A stretch of 64,000 nucleotides of DNA from Spirometra erinaceieuropaei (lineage: Eukaryota; Platyhelminthes; Cestoda; Diphyllobothriidea; Diphyllobothriidae). Shown in pieces: positions 1 to 13,061 of the stretch. Under the pieces are notes generated by a model. The model saw nothing but the letters and a program-made list of their open reading frames with translations. It did no database searches and had not been told where the DNA came from. Numbering within the stretch: the first letter of the stretch is position 1; each line of letters opens with the position of its first letter. Location of the stretch: the NCBI GenBank assembly GCA_902702965.1, contig CACRXP010000698.1:102352-166351 (forward strand), written 5' to 3'. The position numbers and the translations under genes were made by a program.

Positions 1-60
1 GTATCCAGGGCCGAAACCCACTGCAGCACAGCCAGACGTGGACTTGTTGTTTATCTTGCC

Positions 61-282
61 GTGAGGCACTTCCGGTATTTACTGGAAGGTCGAGAGTTTG
101 CAATTTTCACAGATCATAAGCCACTCACCTTTGCTCTGCATTCCCACTCTGAAAAACTAAACCCCTGGGAGATCCGCCACCTGGACTACATTTCGCAGTT
201 CACTTCAGACATCCGCCATACTGACGAGTCACGGAATGAGGTGGCTGACGCACTGTCCAGGCCCTATATCGCTCACCTCTAG
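61..282 (+). pseudogene. gypsy RNase H C-terminal fragment
   Basis: Encodes RHFRYLLEGREFAIFTDHKP with the TDHKPLTF motif and the DALSRP end of the reverse transcriptase / RNase H region. The matching RT is missing because the window starts here. Confidence 0.9.
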
Positions 283-399
283 CTTTCAACCGACATCGAC
301 CTCGCTGAGATGGCCGCTAAACAACACCGTATTGGTTCACCCTGTGATGAAGATGTTTCCGGGCTCCAACTTCAGGAACTACCACTGACAACTGGTAAC

Positions 400-1384
400 G
401 GCACCATTCTATGCGACCTATCCACCCCATTCCATCGTCCATTTGTCCCACCATCTCCCCGCCGTAACGTTTTCTCCTCCCTGCACAATCTATCTCTCCC
501 TTGGAGTTGGGCTACCGATAAGCTGGTTTCCGACCGCTTCGTCTGGTCTGGGACGCGTAAGGACCTCAAAGCATGGATATGGGCTTGTATCGCCCATCAA
601 CGGAGTAGGATCCAGCGACACAACAAGGCCCCCATTGGCACCTTCCCCGGCCTTGGTGCAAGGTTCTGTCACGTTCACCTCGACATTGTATGTCCCCTGC
701 CTCTGTTCAGTGGTTGTTCTTATCTCCTCACTTGTGTGGATCGGTTCAATAGATGGCCTGAAGCTATTCCCTGCCTGGCATTGCTGCTCCAATGGTGGTC
801 AAGGTTTTTTTCAGTCGTTGGGTTGCCATCTTTGGTGCACCCTTCACTGTCATGACTGACTGCGGTGTCCAGCTTGAGTCTAACCTCCTCCTGTCTCTCC
901 TCCCATTTTTAAACTGTACCCGCACCCGGAGGACAGCCTATCACCCGGCTACCAACGGGAGGGTTGAGCGGTTTCACTGCCAGTTGAAAACCTCTCTACG
1001 CGCCGCGGATGATCCCGAGAATTGGACAGGCAATCTTCCTCTGAACCTCTTAGCATCCGTTTTGCTCTCAAGCCTGACCTTGACTGTTCCGATGCTGAAA
1101 TGGTCTTCGGCGCCACTGTCCGACTTACTGGTGAGATAATCTCGCCAAATCCTCGTGGCGTGGTCGGGGATCCCAACAGCCTCCTGCATCGACTCCGGCA
1201 GCTGATGCGGACACCTTCTCTGGTTCCGCCCAGGTCTTCCGCCTCTCCGTCTTATCTCGAGAAGGACTTGGCCGTGGGGGCTTACGTCTACCTTCGATAT
1301 GGTCGAGTCCGCTGGCCTCTGGAACCGCCCTATGACGGCCTCTTCCGGGTCCTCTCTCGAAGGACGAAGGCGTTTCACATTTAA
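400..1384 (+). pseudogene. gypsy integrase, frameshifted
   Basis: The zinc-finger region is eroded (only CIAHQR remains of the usual C-x2-C). The DDE core is represented by HVHLDIV, TDCGVQLES and the YHPATNGRVERFH block. The frame changes near 790 and again near 1025. The chromodomain-like tail region SYLEKDLAVGAYVYLRYGRV is in the third frame. Confidence 0.85.
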
Positions 1385-1730
1385 GGCGCCAACCGTGGGG
1401 AGGTCATGAGTATGAACCGCCTTAAAGCCTCTGTCCCGGACTTTCTTTCGGACGAGCCCTGTGATACCAGACCCTCTGCTCCCCATCTCCTTCAGTCTCT
1501 ATTTCGCCGTCCCGTATTTTCCCTCTTCCCCCTCTCCGCTACTTCCGACTGCTACTTCTAACTCCAATACTTCCGCACTACGACGTATCCACTCTTCTAC
1601 GGAACCTGTATATATCACTCGCAGTGGTCGTCATGTCCACTTTCCTAATCGGGTGATCACTCATTTCTTTTAGACATGCGCACATCCTTCGGAGTTGTTT
1701 CCTCCGCCGTCCGGTCCCAGAGGAGGGTAC

Positions 1731-2361
1731 TGTGCCGAGGCGTCACACTATCTTGCTTTTACCTACCGCTTCACCATTCTTCAACTTACTGTTTGTTTAG
1801 CTGAATGGTAGAAATTCGGCTCAAAGCGACACGCTTGTCGTTTGACATTAAATTATCAATTTTTTTAATTACTCCTGTCTTATCCTAAAATCCGTACTCT
1901 GGGATTGGCAATCGTGCCCGTCGCGTCCGCAACAGGAGTATGATTGTCGACAGCTAGAAGTTTCCCAAATCGTAAGGCAAGTAAGGCAGTTAAATGGACA
2001 AGCTTTTACTGAGGCAGAAAGTGTACAGGCATCTCAGCAAACAGAGTCGCCAGCGTTATCATCTGGCAGGCGTGTGTGGGTTTCAGGTTATTGGGCCCCG
2101 GTGCTGAACATGCATGCCTTTGTCTGAGCCATGTCCGCCTGCAATCAATCATCAAAGGCGCAGTGCTGATTGACCTTGAGACTTAACAAGCGTAGTTCCA
2201 AGCTATAGGCAATTGAAGCAGCAAATTGGCCTGCAGCGTAGGGCCGGCAGAAAGGAGACGTGAGTAAGTGGACGCGCTGGCGATGACAAGAGCAGGCTGC
2301 CAGAACCCTGCCAGTCACCTTTTATAGGCAACAATTTCCTGTCAGGATAATGAGATACAGG
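1731..2361 (+). repeat. 3' LTR of gypsy element 1
   Basis: Starts TGTGCCGAGG directly after the polypurine tract. About 600 bp are repeated in inverted orientation at 7034-7671, which sets the right boundary near 2361 (gatacaggc). The two copies differ by many substitutions and small indels, so they are old. Confidence 0.8.
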
Positions 2362-5300
2362 CGGAGCACTATTCATTCAGTAACCGATGGGAAGAGGATT
2401 CAAGTTGCAAAAAGCTTCAGAATCAACAGGCTGTTTTTTTACTTTGTGATGATCTGTAAGGAACCACGTCGTAAATTATTATATAGCTGGGATCAGAACT
2501 AACATACCAACTTTCCAATTCAGTCAAACTCAACTAAATTCTCCACTTGCAAATTCTCGTAACGTCTGAATTATTTTCGAACTATCCCGTCCCATGCCTT
2601 GATATTGTCCTGTGGATAAATCACATGGCTAACTCATGTTCTTGTCCCAGCAGTAAAAATCACCCGTGGACCTTAACTGCTATGGCACCAGGCCAAGTAC
2701 TAATAAGGAGAAGGCCGGAAACAGCAGTAAAAGAATTTAGCTTGCTAAGAAGACTGAAATGTTGTCTCGACAACGCGCGCCCGGTTGGAGAACTAAGGGC
2801 GGTGCTAGTTTGCGAGTCAGTCAAAACAAATGCGCACCCTGACCGTGCTATCACGTGAGCCTCCGAGCGCCAGGACAAATAAATCATTGACGGAAGGGGT
2901 ACGGTGCAGGCAAAGGTTTTTGTCCTAACCCAGGTACGGAAACAACACATGTGAACAGTATTGGAAATTTGGCCAATGCGACGAGGTGAGCAGCATGCAC
3001 ACTTTTTCTTTCTCTGGGGTTTTCAAAATGACTACAGATAAGAAAAGTTGCTTTCGCACTTTAACAGGAACTTGTTTCAGTGTCACCAGATGGGTAGAGC
3101 GCTGAGATGTTAGGAAAGAAGCAGATTCGATTCGTAGAGTTGGTTTGTCACTGGATGTGTAGACTCTGCACTGTGTAGTTCGATCCTGTTGGTCAAACCT
3201 TCTGGGCACACACTTTGACAAGATTCTTCTGGACAAAATCATGGTCGTAAGTTTGGCTTTAGATGTTGGAGGTCTTCCTCAGACATGTGGCAGTTGCTTG
3301 AAGCCGCACCCGTCAGGTGGCTAATGTAAATGCGAATTAACAATAACCCCAGCAAGTTACTTCGTCCGTCGTGGCCCTTGATGGCGACTACTCTCCCGAG
3401 GACACAATGAATTTAATTTAATTTATAGTGAAGCTGACTTGCGCTGCATCTACCTCGTTCTCCGTTTCTATATCGATCACGTTTCAGTGACGTGTGAAGA
3501 TAGATGTAGGCGCAGTAACTAGCGTATCTGAATTTACGCCTACGCGTCCTGTAGCGACAGAGAGAGGGAATAAGTGCTCTGAGCGCTACAATTATCAAGT
3601 CCAATCCCAGATTGTAAGGAGAAGTCAGAAAGCACCAGAATGAGGGATTTATTGTGCACAGAACCCGGAGTCGTCCTCTCAGGCAGCAGTGACCACTGGC
3701 GAAGCCAGGGCTGATGTTGACTGCGTCCAGTCACGCCCGAGAGTCCTTGCGATAGAGGTGGCAGCCGCTTTTGTAGGCTTGTAGGCCAAGCTCAAGTGGT
3801 GGCCAGTCAACGTGCGTTGCATTTGCCGAGGGGTGGTGCCCCAGTGGCTTGTTTTGCTGGTTGCAGCGGGTGGCGCGTTCAAGTGGCCGCATGGGCAGCT
3901 GCGACTGCGGGGACGCAGGTATGCCCGAGCTGTTGGTCGTGTGACTTCAGGTCAGCTCGTCTGGTACGGCTCGCTGTAAGGGGTGAATGACCTTGAGACA
4001 GCGAGGTCTTGAACAATGACGACGGACCAGTCATGTTGGCTAACCGCCACAGTCCCACGTACGCCCTGGCACTTACACGCAGACCAGGCCTTCGGGAGAT
4101 GACCTCTGCTTTCCAATCGGAGAGGGGTACCAGCATTTCGCGACCGTTCTGGTGTTTCAGTCACTTTGCAATTGCGCCACGTACCGACTGTTGTTACATG
4201 CCGCCCATGTAGACGCTCCCTTAGTTCTTCCGCAGAACCGCTAATCGCTTGTGCCCACCCGACTGTGCTTCGCCATAGCAAAGACTGCCTACTTTATTTT
4301 ATCTTCCAAATTTTGCATTAAGAGAATACTTTATGCCAGCATGAGAATAGTCACTCTTCACACAGCAACCTGACCGCAAACAGTGTTTCACCGCAAGCAC
4401 GGCATATAATAACCCTAATTTCAACCTCCCTCAACTGTAGGACTCTCGGAAATGGTCGCTCATCTGACCAAGATTTATGTCTTAATCAGACCTCCTCTCT
4501 CTCGTGTGATATCCTCCAAATCTGCTTTCCATCCTCCTCTTGGGCTGTTTGAATCGCAGGCAAGACAAACCGACACACGACTCCACTTCTCTATGGCAAC
4601 AGGAAATCTAGCCTTCATTTCGGGACTTAGCCACACCAGATTGTAGGTACGACGTCTCCTCATCTTCATCCTGCTCGGGCACAGCCACCACCAGTGAGAA
4701 CAATACCAATCTTGGTGCAAGGACACACTGCTCTCTCTTCCATTGAAACATCAGTTCGAGGCGTAAAGCACCAGAAAATCTGATCCGCCATTCTGGTTCG
4801 CCATTTTACGCGACTGTGGGACGTGGCAGTCCGCAGAATGCAGCTTCGTGAATCCGCAGGTGAGAGCTAATTGCCAGGTGTGGACAGCACGGAATGGCCA
4901 CTTCGTACAGTGCAGTACTCAATACAACTGAAGTCGAGCAAGCTGCCCTCTCCATCTAGACACCCCATGTACCTCGGTCTTAACACAGAACCTTGAAGAA
5001 AATCTCCGTATACTAACAGCTCCGGTGACGTAGCTTCTCGTGCTTGTGTCCGGTTGATCGCGTCTGGAGCTAGTTTCCATTCATTAAGCAGTCGGCGGTT
5101 GATTGTGTCGAAGACGCTGTTGAGGGTCAGGGAGTCATTGTTGGTATCTTTCCACTTGCCAAGGCCACCTGATCTGGGGTTTTCTTTTTATTGAGGAAGC
5201 TCGTTAGGCACGACCATGCACTACGCCAAATGTAGTTATCAGTTTGTGTCCGTACTGTACATACTGCATATGCATCGATGAGGCTGGTTCAGGGGGCTTC

Positions 5301-6404
5301 AGAAAGGACCGGCGTAAGAGCCTGTAATGACACAAACTTCTCCCTTAGCGTAACAAAAAGGCCCTTTAGATGACGCAAAATAAAATTACGAAGTACGCTT
5401 ACGCTACCGCATAGTACCGATGCAAAAGCCCGTGCGGTATAACTGGCGTTTATTTTGGTTGTGTACGTGGAACGATTGAGCAAACTGCACGTCTCTTAAG
5501 GGACCTAGTCATGTACGATTTGTCTTTTTCTGTTCTAGCATATGCATCCAAAGTACCTTCTTTGATTACCTCTGGTAGGAGCTGCTATGCCATTTTCGTG
5601 AGTTATTCGATTACGTTGTATCGTACCAGAAATTCTCGTTCTCCTCTTATTACATATTGAAAAGTTTGTTCGAAAATTTCTGTCTGTAGTAGAGGCTCCG
5701 GAATTTGTTCATCTCGGCAAGATGCCGTCAAATCTTCCACGCAAATCAATGGGCAGCGGCTTCTGGGCGTTCGAAAATTTCTTGCCAGTGCACAGAAATC
5801 GACGAGTCCCTACGCAACTACTGCATGGGTTCTTTCCTAAATCTGTTGCTGTGCTGCGCAATCATATCTAGATTATTTGCACGTCAGTATGACTTCATGT
5901 GATTGCAGTGTCGTAAAGACTTGGGGAAGGTAACTTCAATAGGAACTAATAAAATAACAGGGTCATTTTATTTAGCAATTGACAATAACACAAAACCGCC
6001 ACAGGACGGAAATTGTTTCCTGCGAAACCGTTTGGGACCGCTTGCTTCTAGGTCTAGATGGTTTTTTGTGACACAGTTACCAATATACTTTCAAAGGAGT
6101 TATCGCGGCCTTTCAGGGCGGCATTCGGTCAGCCAAGCAACGAAACACCGAAGCGTCCAAAATAATGGCTTCCGGGTTATCTTATGATAGTGTATCAAAA
6201 GGCTGTGGGTCTTCATCAGCTTGCGAGTCCAGGCTAGGATAGGCAGGTATGAACAATAATGCAGCATAGGGGGCGACAGTGAGGTGAAGAACCCCACTTG
6301 ACTGTCGGTAGACTGTGGTTCGTGTCCTATGCGAATAGCGGCAATGGGGATTTTGTAGGCGGAGCAGCATGCCGAACAGTAAGCTGACGAAAGGCAAGAA
6401 AACA
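2362..6404. other. Non-coding stretch, nothing recognised
   Basis: Contains only short, unmatched reading frames in all six frames. I see no transposon protein, tRNA or tandem array. A TATA-like gtgaatgacc region near 3980 and several small hairpins are not convincing. Confidence 0.5.
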
Positions 6405-6685
6405 CAGAAATTTGCCTTGTTTTATTTCCGAGGAAACTAATGAGCGAACTTGGTGCAAATCTTTCGAAACCGACCTTTTCAGGCACGGTCCAAAGTTTGA
6501 TATGAATATTTGAGCTGAAATCCGTCAGCCGCTGCGGAATAACCGCTTAATATATATTCCGCAGTAGCTGATGGATTTCAGCTCAAATAATCCTATCAAA
6601 CTTTGGACCGTGCCTGAAAAGGTCGGTTTCGAAAGATTTGCTTTAAGCTCGCGCATTTATTGCCTCGGAAATTAAACAAGGCAAG
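6405..6685. repeat. Foldback palindrome, arms about 130 bp
   Basis: The left arm (about 6405-6536) contains cgaaaccgaccttttcaggc and is mirrored at about 6552-6685 as gcctgaaaaggtcggtttcg. The inner 65 bp are nearly identical; the outer part has small gaps. The arms meet across a loop of about 15 nt (aaccgcttaatatat). No protein is encoded; a MITE or foldback element is the likely class. Confidence 0.85.
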
Positions 6686-6850
6686 TTGAAGCTGGAGTTC
6701 ATGTACCAGAAAAGACACGGAAAAGCTGGGGGACCCACCGACGAGCCGAACGCCTCGCAGCTGCGTCAGGCAGCGGCATAAGATCGGCGAAACACGCGTG
6801 GCTGGGCTTTTAGCTAATACCTGCGTTGTTAGTACGGAAAATCATTGCAC
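6686..6850. repeat. Dispersed repeat shared with 18030-18350
   Basis: The words aagctgggggac, cctcgcagctgcg and gcgaaacacg recur, in a different order, at about 18030-18075 and 18310-18355. The family is unknown. Confidence 0.35.
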
Positions 6851-7033
6851 AGTTCAACAGAGAAATTGTTCGGATTTCTGCCTAATGTCTTGTCGTACGC
6901 TTTCGTATGCCAACGGAAATTAACCTGTTACTTATAAAATACGCAAAAAACGAAGTTTCGAGAAATAACAGAGTCAGATTAATGATGTGAGGTCATTGGA
7001 ATCAAGTGTTGTTGACGTTGTAATGTCTGCGAC

Positions 7034-7671
7034 GGCCTGTATCTAATTATCATGACAGGAAATTGTTGCCTATAAAAGGTGACTGGCAGGGTTCTGGCAG
7101 TCTGCTCTTGTCATCGCCAGCGCGTCCATTTACTCACGTCTCCTTTCTGTCGGCTCCACGCTTCAGTCCAATTTGCTGCTTGAATTGCCTATAGCTTGGA
7201 ACTGGGCTTGTGAAGTCTCAAGGTCAATCAGCACTGCGCCTTTGATGATTAATTGCAGGCGGACATAGCTCAGACAAAGGCATGCACGTTCAGCACCGGG
7301 CCCAATAACCTCAAATCCACACACGCCTGCCAGATGATAACGCTGGCGACTCTGTTTGCTGAGCTGCCTGTACACTTTCTGTCTCAGTAAAAGCTTGTTC
7401 ATTTAACTGCCTTCTCCGCCTTCCGATTAGGGAAACTTCTAGTTGTCGACAATCATACCCCTGTAGCGAACGCGAAGAACGCGATTGCCAGTCCCAGATA
7501 TTGGATAGTAGGAGAAGACAGGAGTGATGAAAAATTGATACGTTAATGTCAGACGACAGGCGTGTCGCTCTGAGCCGAATTTCTTCCATTCAGCTAAACA
7601 AACAGTAAGTTCAAGAATGGTGAACAGGTGGGTAAATGCAAGATAGTCTGGAGCCTCGAAACACCTCGGCA
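7034..7671 (-). repeat. Inverted solo LTR of the same gypsy family
   Basis: Reverse complement of the LTR at 1731-2361 over its full length, with the TGCCGAGG start at 7671. It directly abuts a plus-strand gypsy internal region, in the wrong orientation to be that element's 5' LTR. Confidence 0.85.
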
Positions 7672-8079
7672 AGTGCCGACGTCGCCTGAACACCAGTTAT
7701 CTCCCCTCCAACTCGGAACTATTGTCAGGCGTTGATGGCGAACAATTTCCCATCAGACGCGCAATTTATTTTGGCACACTCTTCTGACATTTATTCGGCT
7801 GCACAACTCACGCAGATTGACGAGCGGTTGATGAAGATGCGCGTTTTCGTCAAGCCTTTCCCTTGTCGCACCGCAGCTCCCATCTTGAACGTGAGGTCCA
7901 GAGAATTCCTCTATATCGACCTAGCGCAGCTACCGCTTTCTGATGCCATACCGCATTCGGTGACGAAGGTTGTCGCTGCAACCCTCCCTGATCTTTCTTT
8001 CACCTTGAGGCAGAAGCAACGGGTGAAACATGCCAGCACAATGACCAGTGCAGTTAATATCCCAGACTTCTCTGGCTCT

Positions 8080-8260
8080 GGTCAATCATGCTGTCTGCGA
8101 CAGTCTGACTCGCAGAAGGTTCCTCATGGACACCGGGGGCCAGAGTGGCGTGCGACCTCTCACTCCAGTCGAAAACCGCTGCCCCAACCCTGGTCTCCTC
8201 CTCCACGTTACCAAGTGTTTCCCATCCTCACATTTGACAGTATGTCCCTCTTCCTGAACA
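8080..8260 (+). pseudogene. gypsy aspartic protease remnant
   Basis: The DTG catalytic triad occurs in FLMDTGGQSGVRPLTPVENR, followed by CPNPGLLL as in flatworm gypsy proteases. It lies in frame with neither gag nor RT. Confidence 0.75.
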
Positions 8261-8539
8261 TCGGCCTTTGTCAGTCGTTCTCCTGGATCTTCGTGATTGC
8301 TAATGTCCCCATGCAATCCTCGGCTCGAACGACCTAATCGAGTTTGATCACCTGTCTACTGGACTGTCGACGTGTCCGACAGTTTGGCTATATGGTTGCC
8401 CTATGTGTTGGCGGGTTGTCTCCGGTCACAAACTCCTGTAACTTATCTGTCCTAGATACAGATGTGGATTGTCCTTGTCGAGAGCTCCTTCACCAACATC
8501 CGAGCATCAACAACCACCACTTTCAACGTCGCGAGCTCC

Positions 8540-9340
8540 AACACGGTGTGCTGCACCACATTCGCACCTCATGTCCTCCTGTGTTCGCTCGACGTAGACT
8601 ACTTTCGTCGGTCCGACTGCGGGACGCGAAGGCGAAGTTTGAACGGCGGCTGCAATTGGGCATCATTCTACCGTTCGATAGCCCCTGGGTGATCCTACGC
8701 ACATGGTTCCTAAGATGGCATCAGCTGACTGACAACTCTATGACAATTGCCATGCCCTCAAATACACCACCATTTGCGAATGGTACTCACTGCTTCATTT
8801 TCTGAACTTTATTGGAGCTGACTTCGGCAAAATCATTTTCTCCATGATGGACCTTGCGTGCGTCTCCAACCAGATACCTGTCGCCCCAAATAATATCCCA
8901 AAATTGCTGTCACTACTACATTTGGCCTTTTCGAATTCATCCACACGCCCTGGGCCTTCGCGATGCCGCCCAGACTTTGCAGAGATTCATCGATCATGTC
9001 TTATGTGGTCGGCCGTTTGTGTAGGCCTAAGTCGATGGCCGGCTGGTGGCGAGTCAGAGTGCTGATGAACACAAGGATTACAGCGCCTTCGTGTTTTACG
9101 TCATCCACAAGTGCAGCGTTATCGTCAACCCATCCAAGTGCGCTTTTGGTAGGTTTTCTCTTGAATTCCATGGCATTATGTCGATTCAGAAGGCTGGCAC
9201 CCTACCCCTTCCATGGTTGAAACCATTCTTGATTCTCCGCTACCGGCCTCCAAGCCTCAACTGCAACGCTTCCTCGACATGATCAACCTCTATCTCCGGT
9301 TCCTACCAAACTGCGCTGACCTCATACTGCCGCCCACCAA
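8540..9340 (+). pseudogene. gypsy reverse transcriptase remnant
   Basis: Spread over at least four frame segments. FERRLQLGIILPFDSPW, NQIPVAPNNIPK, FGLFEFIHTPW, ASQSADEHKDY and INLYLRFLPNCADLILPPTN are recognisable. The second catalytic aspartate is replaced by glycine. Confidence 0.85.
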
Positions 9341-9959
9341 CATGCTTTCTCAACCCAAGGGTCCCCACGTGTCTACTGGTGACTCGTTGACTGTTATTAA
9401 AAGTATCAAAGCTTCTCTGACTGACGCTACCTCGCTCACACATCCCACAGCCGAGGCACCTTTGTCGCTATTGGTAGGCACTTTGACCTTAGCCGTTCGC
9501 GCAGTCTTGCTGGCTCGATCCAGCCATTGCTCTTCATCTCCAAGAAATGCTTGCCACCTGAGATGCGTTACATTATCTTTGGCCGTGAACTACTTCTCAC
9601 CTACTTGTCTGAGAAGCATTTCCGACACTTTTTGGAGGTCATGACGTCGTCATTTCCACGGACCGTGAGCCCCTTGCACTTGTCCTTCAGTCTCGCCCTG
9701 ATAAATGTAATCCGAGAGGGTTCACCTACCAGGACAACGTCTTGCAATCCTCCACCAAAATCTGCCATATTGGTGGCTCGAAGAATGCGGCGACTTACGT
9801 ACTACCCAGGCCTTCCATCTCCGCGCTTCAGTTCTTACATAGGCTCAACCTGCTGCCATACCGGCCGAGCCCCTATGAGTAGGATGTCATGACAACAGGC
9901 TAGTTAGTGGTCTCGAGTCAGCAGGCGTTCCTCTAACCACAGGTGCTGGCAAGACACCT

Positions 9960-10440
9960 TGTGAGGTCTGGGCTCCTGCCCATTTCACCTTTGTGCCCGC
10001 CTCGGTGTATCGAGCTGTATTTCAATCACTTTATATGCTCTCACATCCTGGGACCGAAGCCTCACAAAATGCTCCTCACAGAAAGGTTCGCTGGGTTTGT
10101 CATGAAGAAGGACGTGAATGCTCGGTGCCTTCGTGTCTCAGTTGCCAGCGGATCAAGGTTCAGCGCCACAACAAGTCTCCTCCCGGCACCTTCCTCAGCA
10201 ACGGCACACGGCTCAGTCCTGTTCACCTGGATGTCGTAGGCCACTTGCCTTCATCGAATGGCTACACTCGCCTCCTTACCTGTGTCGATCAGTAGGCCCA
10301 CTGGATCGAAGTAATTCGTCTGTCGAATGCGGAGAATGATATCATCGTCAAGGCTCTCGTCAGTCGCCGCGTCACCATTTCTAGCGGATGCCAGTTAAGG
10401 GTCGTGCGTATCAATAATCACGACCAAGAGAATCGTGGAG
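9960..10440 (+). pseudogene. gypsy integrase remnant
   Basis: The HHCC-type finger is partly kept (HPGTEAS and CLSCQR). The core begins HLDVVGHLPSSNGYTRLLTC, hits a stop after VDQ, and is truncated before the second catalytic aspartate region is complete. Confidence 0.85.
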
Positions 10441-10470
10441 CGACCTGACTCGCCTGTACTGTGTACTCCC

Positions 10471-13061
10471 GAACTGAACACTCCTATGGCCCTTTCAGGT
10501 TGTTAGACAATGCTTGAATCACGGACAGAGACAAGACTTGAGGGACAGCAATGAGGTCAAACCAAAAATCCTATCTTCACTTGATATCGCAGTTGCTTTT
10601 GCGAGTCCTCTAATATACGCAATATGACAGTCGCCCTCCTGGTGTAGGCGAACCAAGCACTGCTTGTGCGAGAACCAGCTAATGACCGGTTGACGTACGC
10701 ATGAACTGGAGAGCACTTGACTACGCTTTGCATCGTCCGTGTTTTCTCTCCAGCGTAATAAATGAACATCCTACCTGCGGCCGCTCTAACTGTTTGAAAA
10801 TGTTCATTTCTGCAATCAGCCGATTTCTACTGACAACTGAAGTGGTGGGACTGGGACAGGTGACTCAGCGAAAAGCACCCTGTAGATCGCTTTAGGCTTG
10901 ACTCTCGACAAGCGAATGATAAGAGAGGGTCGAGTTTTGATGAATACCACCGGTTATTCATCAATGACACGTGGTTTCGACATTAGCTCCTGCAGTTACT
11001 GAAATGGTATCCCAACGGTCGTCCAGCAGCTAACCATTTTGACCATATTTTAATCCGTTCAGGGTCTGGTTGCTTGGTTCTTGGTAGTGGATCGATGAGG
11101 GGCGCTGAAACTTGCAACTACTATGCGTCAGGTCATGTTCTCGTTTGCAAGCGCAAGAAAGTCCACATGCCGACGTTTAGGTGTCGCAGAATTGCAATAC
11201 CCTAATGCAGGGAGAGCTTAGAATACGGGAATCCAGTCTCCCTTTGTAGAACTCGTCGAAGAGCTAAAAGAGCGATTGGCTATTGTCGATGCACTCGGTC
11301 AGTGGGGTAGAACAAGAAAGACTTAAATCGGCTTAGCGACGCCACAGTTATTGGGTCGGCAGCAGAACTTTACCGTCATCTGCCCAGAGAGAACTGACCG
11401 ATAATCGCAACGAAGATTCACTCCACCACCTCTGGAGAGCGACGGACAGACCGTCTAACTATGACCCCAAACTACGCTGCTAATTTGACGGCCTCTGCAA
11501 GGTGTTTCGAAACTCTTTGTGACACACGAAAACACTAGCGACTTATTCGTAAAATTACCTGCAGTTGATTTGCGGCTTTAAGGATTGTGTGTATCTGCTA
11601 GGTCATGATTCATCAAACCATGGTCTTTGCAGTCTGGTGTGTGCTGACATGTTTGGAATCATCTGCTGGGGCGACAAAAAACGACAACGTTGCTGGACAC
11701 GTCTGGACTTTGAGCGAAAATTACAAAATCGCGTGTAGCTACGCGAAGTCCTGAGACTGGTTATCGATTAAGCCTTGTCGGTGCGTAAGTAGACTGGCGG
11801 GCCAACAGCAAAGAATTTCCGGACCTTTGGCGATCCGATACTTACTGGATCGATCGGAAGTCAACCTATGAGGGCCCTAGGAATCCGTATCACATGCGAC
11901 CCTTGTCAATGGCGTAAATGAATTTAGTGGCTTGGATGTGGGGGGGGGGGTGATGGGGTGCGAGCGTGTTGTTCATAGAACTGAATACCAAATGCGTAGG
12001 GGAAGTTCTGACTGGGAAATACAGGCATATTTATAAATCCCTAGTAGGCTATACTCACAGGCACATTTTTTGCTACACACCGACTTAATCCAATATCTGC
12101 CGCGGTGACCCCGAACGCGCAGTGTGTGCCGACACGTCCTGTTATCCTGTTCCCTGTCTCATTTTCTCCCTCATACTTGCGTAGTCATGTGGCGAGTGCA
12201 CATGCATTCTTGTAAGCGGTCAAAGCTAAATCGGTTCGTATCCCTAATGAATAAAGTCGTGACCCATAGGAGAATTTGGAAGCCGCCTGAAATATTTAAT
12301 CAGCCTTGTCTAGGGCTGCACTGTTTACCCTTTCGCTAGAAAGTTATCCTACAACTGCTGGCAAAACAAACCAGCAACATGTTGCCCTTGCTTGTGGATG
12401 TAAAAGAGTCTTTGAAACAAACTATAGGACAACTGTCACGGTAACGATATATTGAAGGCCCCCAAGTACCTAGGACGTACAAAAGCACGATTACTATACG
12501 TGTTTAAGTAGGCCATGTTTTATTCAATACTCTCCTACCATGACAAAGAGATATCAGCATGAAAAGCATCAGAAAGCTGAGGGATGTGAATTCAAGTTCG
12601 GAATGTTGACTCTGGTGGACAGAGCACTGTCAGACGTTCAGTGTCAGGATCTTAGAGCTTTCGCATACTTTAGCATTCACTACTAATGGCCTGAGTATTC
12701 CGACCCACACCATAGGTTTAGGTTTGCGGAGTCTTGGCGCACACAGAACCGTAATATGCTATTCGATCATTTGATTTTTTTAGGATTTTTGAGATGTTTA
12801 AGAAAATACGGGTCTTCAATAACCACGCAGGTTACTTCTGTGGTTGCTGCTCTAGAGTTCTGTCTCAGTAGGACCGAGATGCAAGACAGCAATGATATTC
12901 GAACTTATTCAGTGAGGAATCATGGTCACCATGTTGCACAATTCTGAAGCGCTGGGCCGATGTACTACGGTCATCAGGCTTTACGGTCGTTGTGCCAGAC
13001 CTCATCGCTCCTTTGTCTGGTAGCTCTGCTGTTACCTGACTGGAACTGTTTATTCGTCAAG
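10471..13061. other. Non-coding stretch
   Basis: No recognisable gene. It contains a hairpin tgatgaata / tattcatca at about 10938-10963 and a run of eleven G at 11940-11950. Confidence 0.5.

Larger units (their letters stand above)
1..1730 (+). mobile_element. Ty3/gypsy retrotransposon, 3' part of pol, decayed
   Basis: The element enters from the left edge. Residues 61-282 are the end of RNase H (FTDHKPLTFALHS, EVADALSRP). The integrase runs from about 470 to 1380 in three frames: SRIQRHNKAPIGTFPGLG, then the core with LTCVDRF and, after a frameshift near 790, TAYHPATNGRVERFHCQLKT, then SPSYLEKDLAVGAYVYLRYG. The tail at 1461-1673 ends TRSGRHVHFPNRV, as flatworm gypsy elements do. A polypurine run (cccagaggagggtac) immediately precedes the LTR. 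At least two frameshifts and stops make it inactive. Confidence 0.9.
7700..10470 (+). mobile_element. Ty3/gypsy retrotransposon, gag end to integrase, decayed
   Basis: In order: end of gag (7732-7860, AQFILAHSSDIYSAAQLTQI); aspartic protease around 8122 (FLMDTGG); reverse transcriptase 8540-9330 (RLRDAKAKFERRLQLGIILP, DQIPVAP-like NQIPVAPNNIPK, VNPSKCAFG); RNase H / connection 9400-9700 (SKKCLPPEMRY, FGRELL); integrase 9960-10440 (HPGTEASQ, CLSCQRIKVQRHNKSPPGTF, LLTCVDQ). The frame changes many times. The RT active site, normally YIDD, is at about 9020 and reads stop-V-D-G, so it is dead. No 3' LTR is seen. Confidence 0.88.

Noticed and set aside
4009..4281. Overlapping open frames on both strands with GC-rich composition
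   Set aside because: No domain, no splice support and no repeat match; the frames mirror each other as chance frames do.
10938..10963. Short hairpin that could be read as a terminator
   Set aside because: The window is eukaryotic and no transcript end is nearby.
11940..11950. Runs of eleven G (also 54272-54282)
   Set aside because: Isolated homopolymers without the spaced G-tracts needed for a convincing quadruplex; possible sequencing noise.
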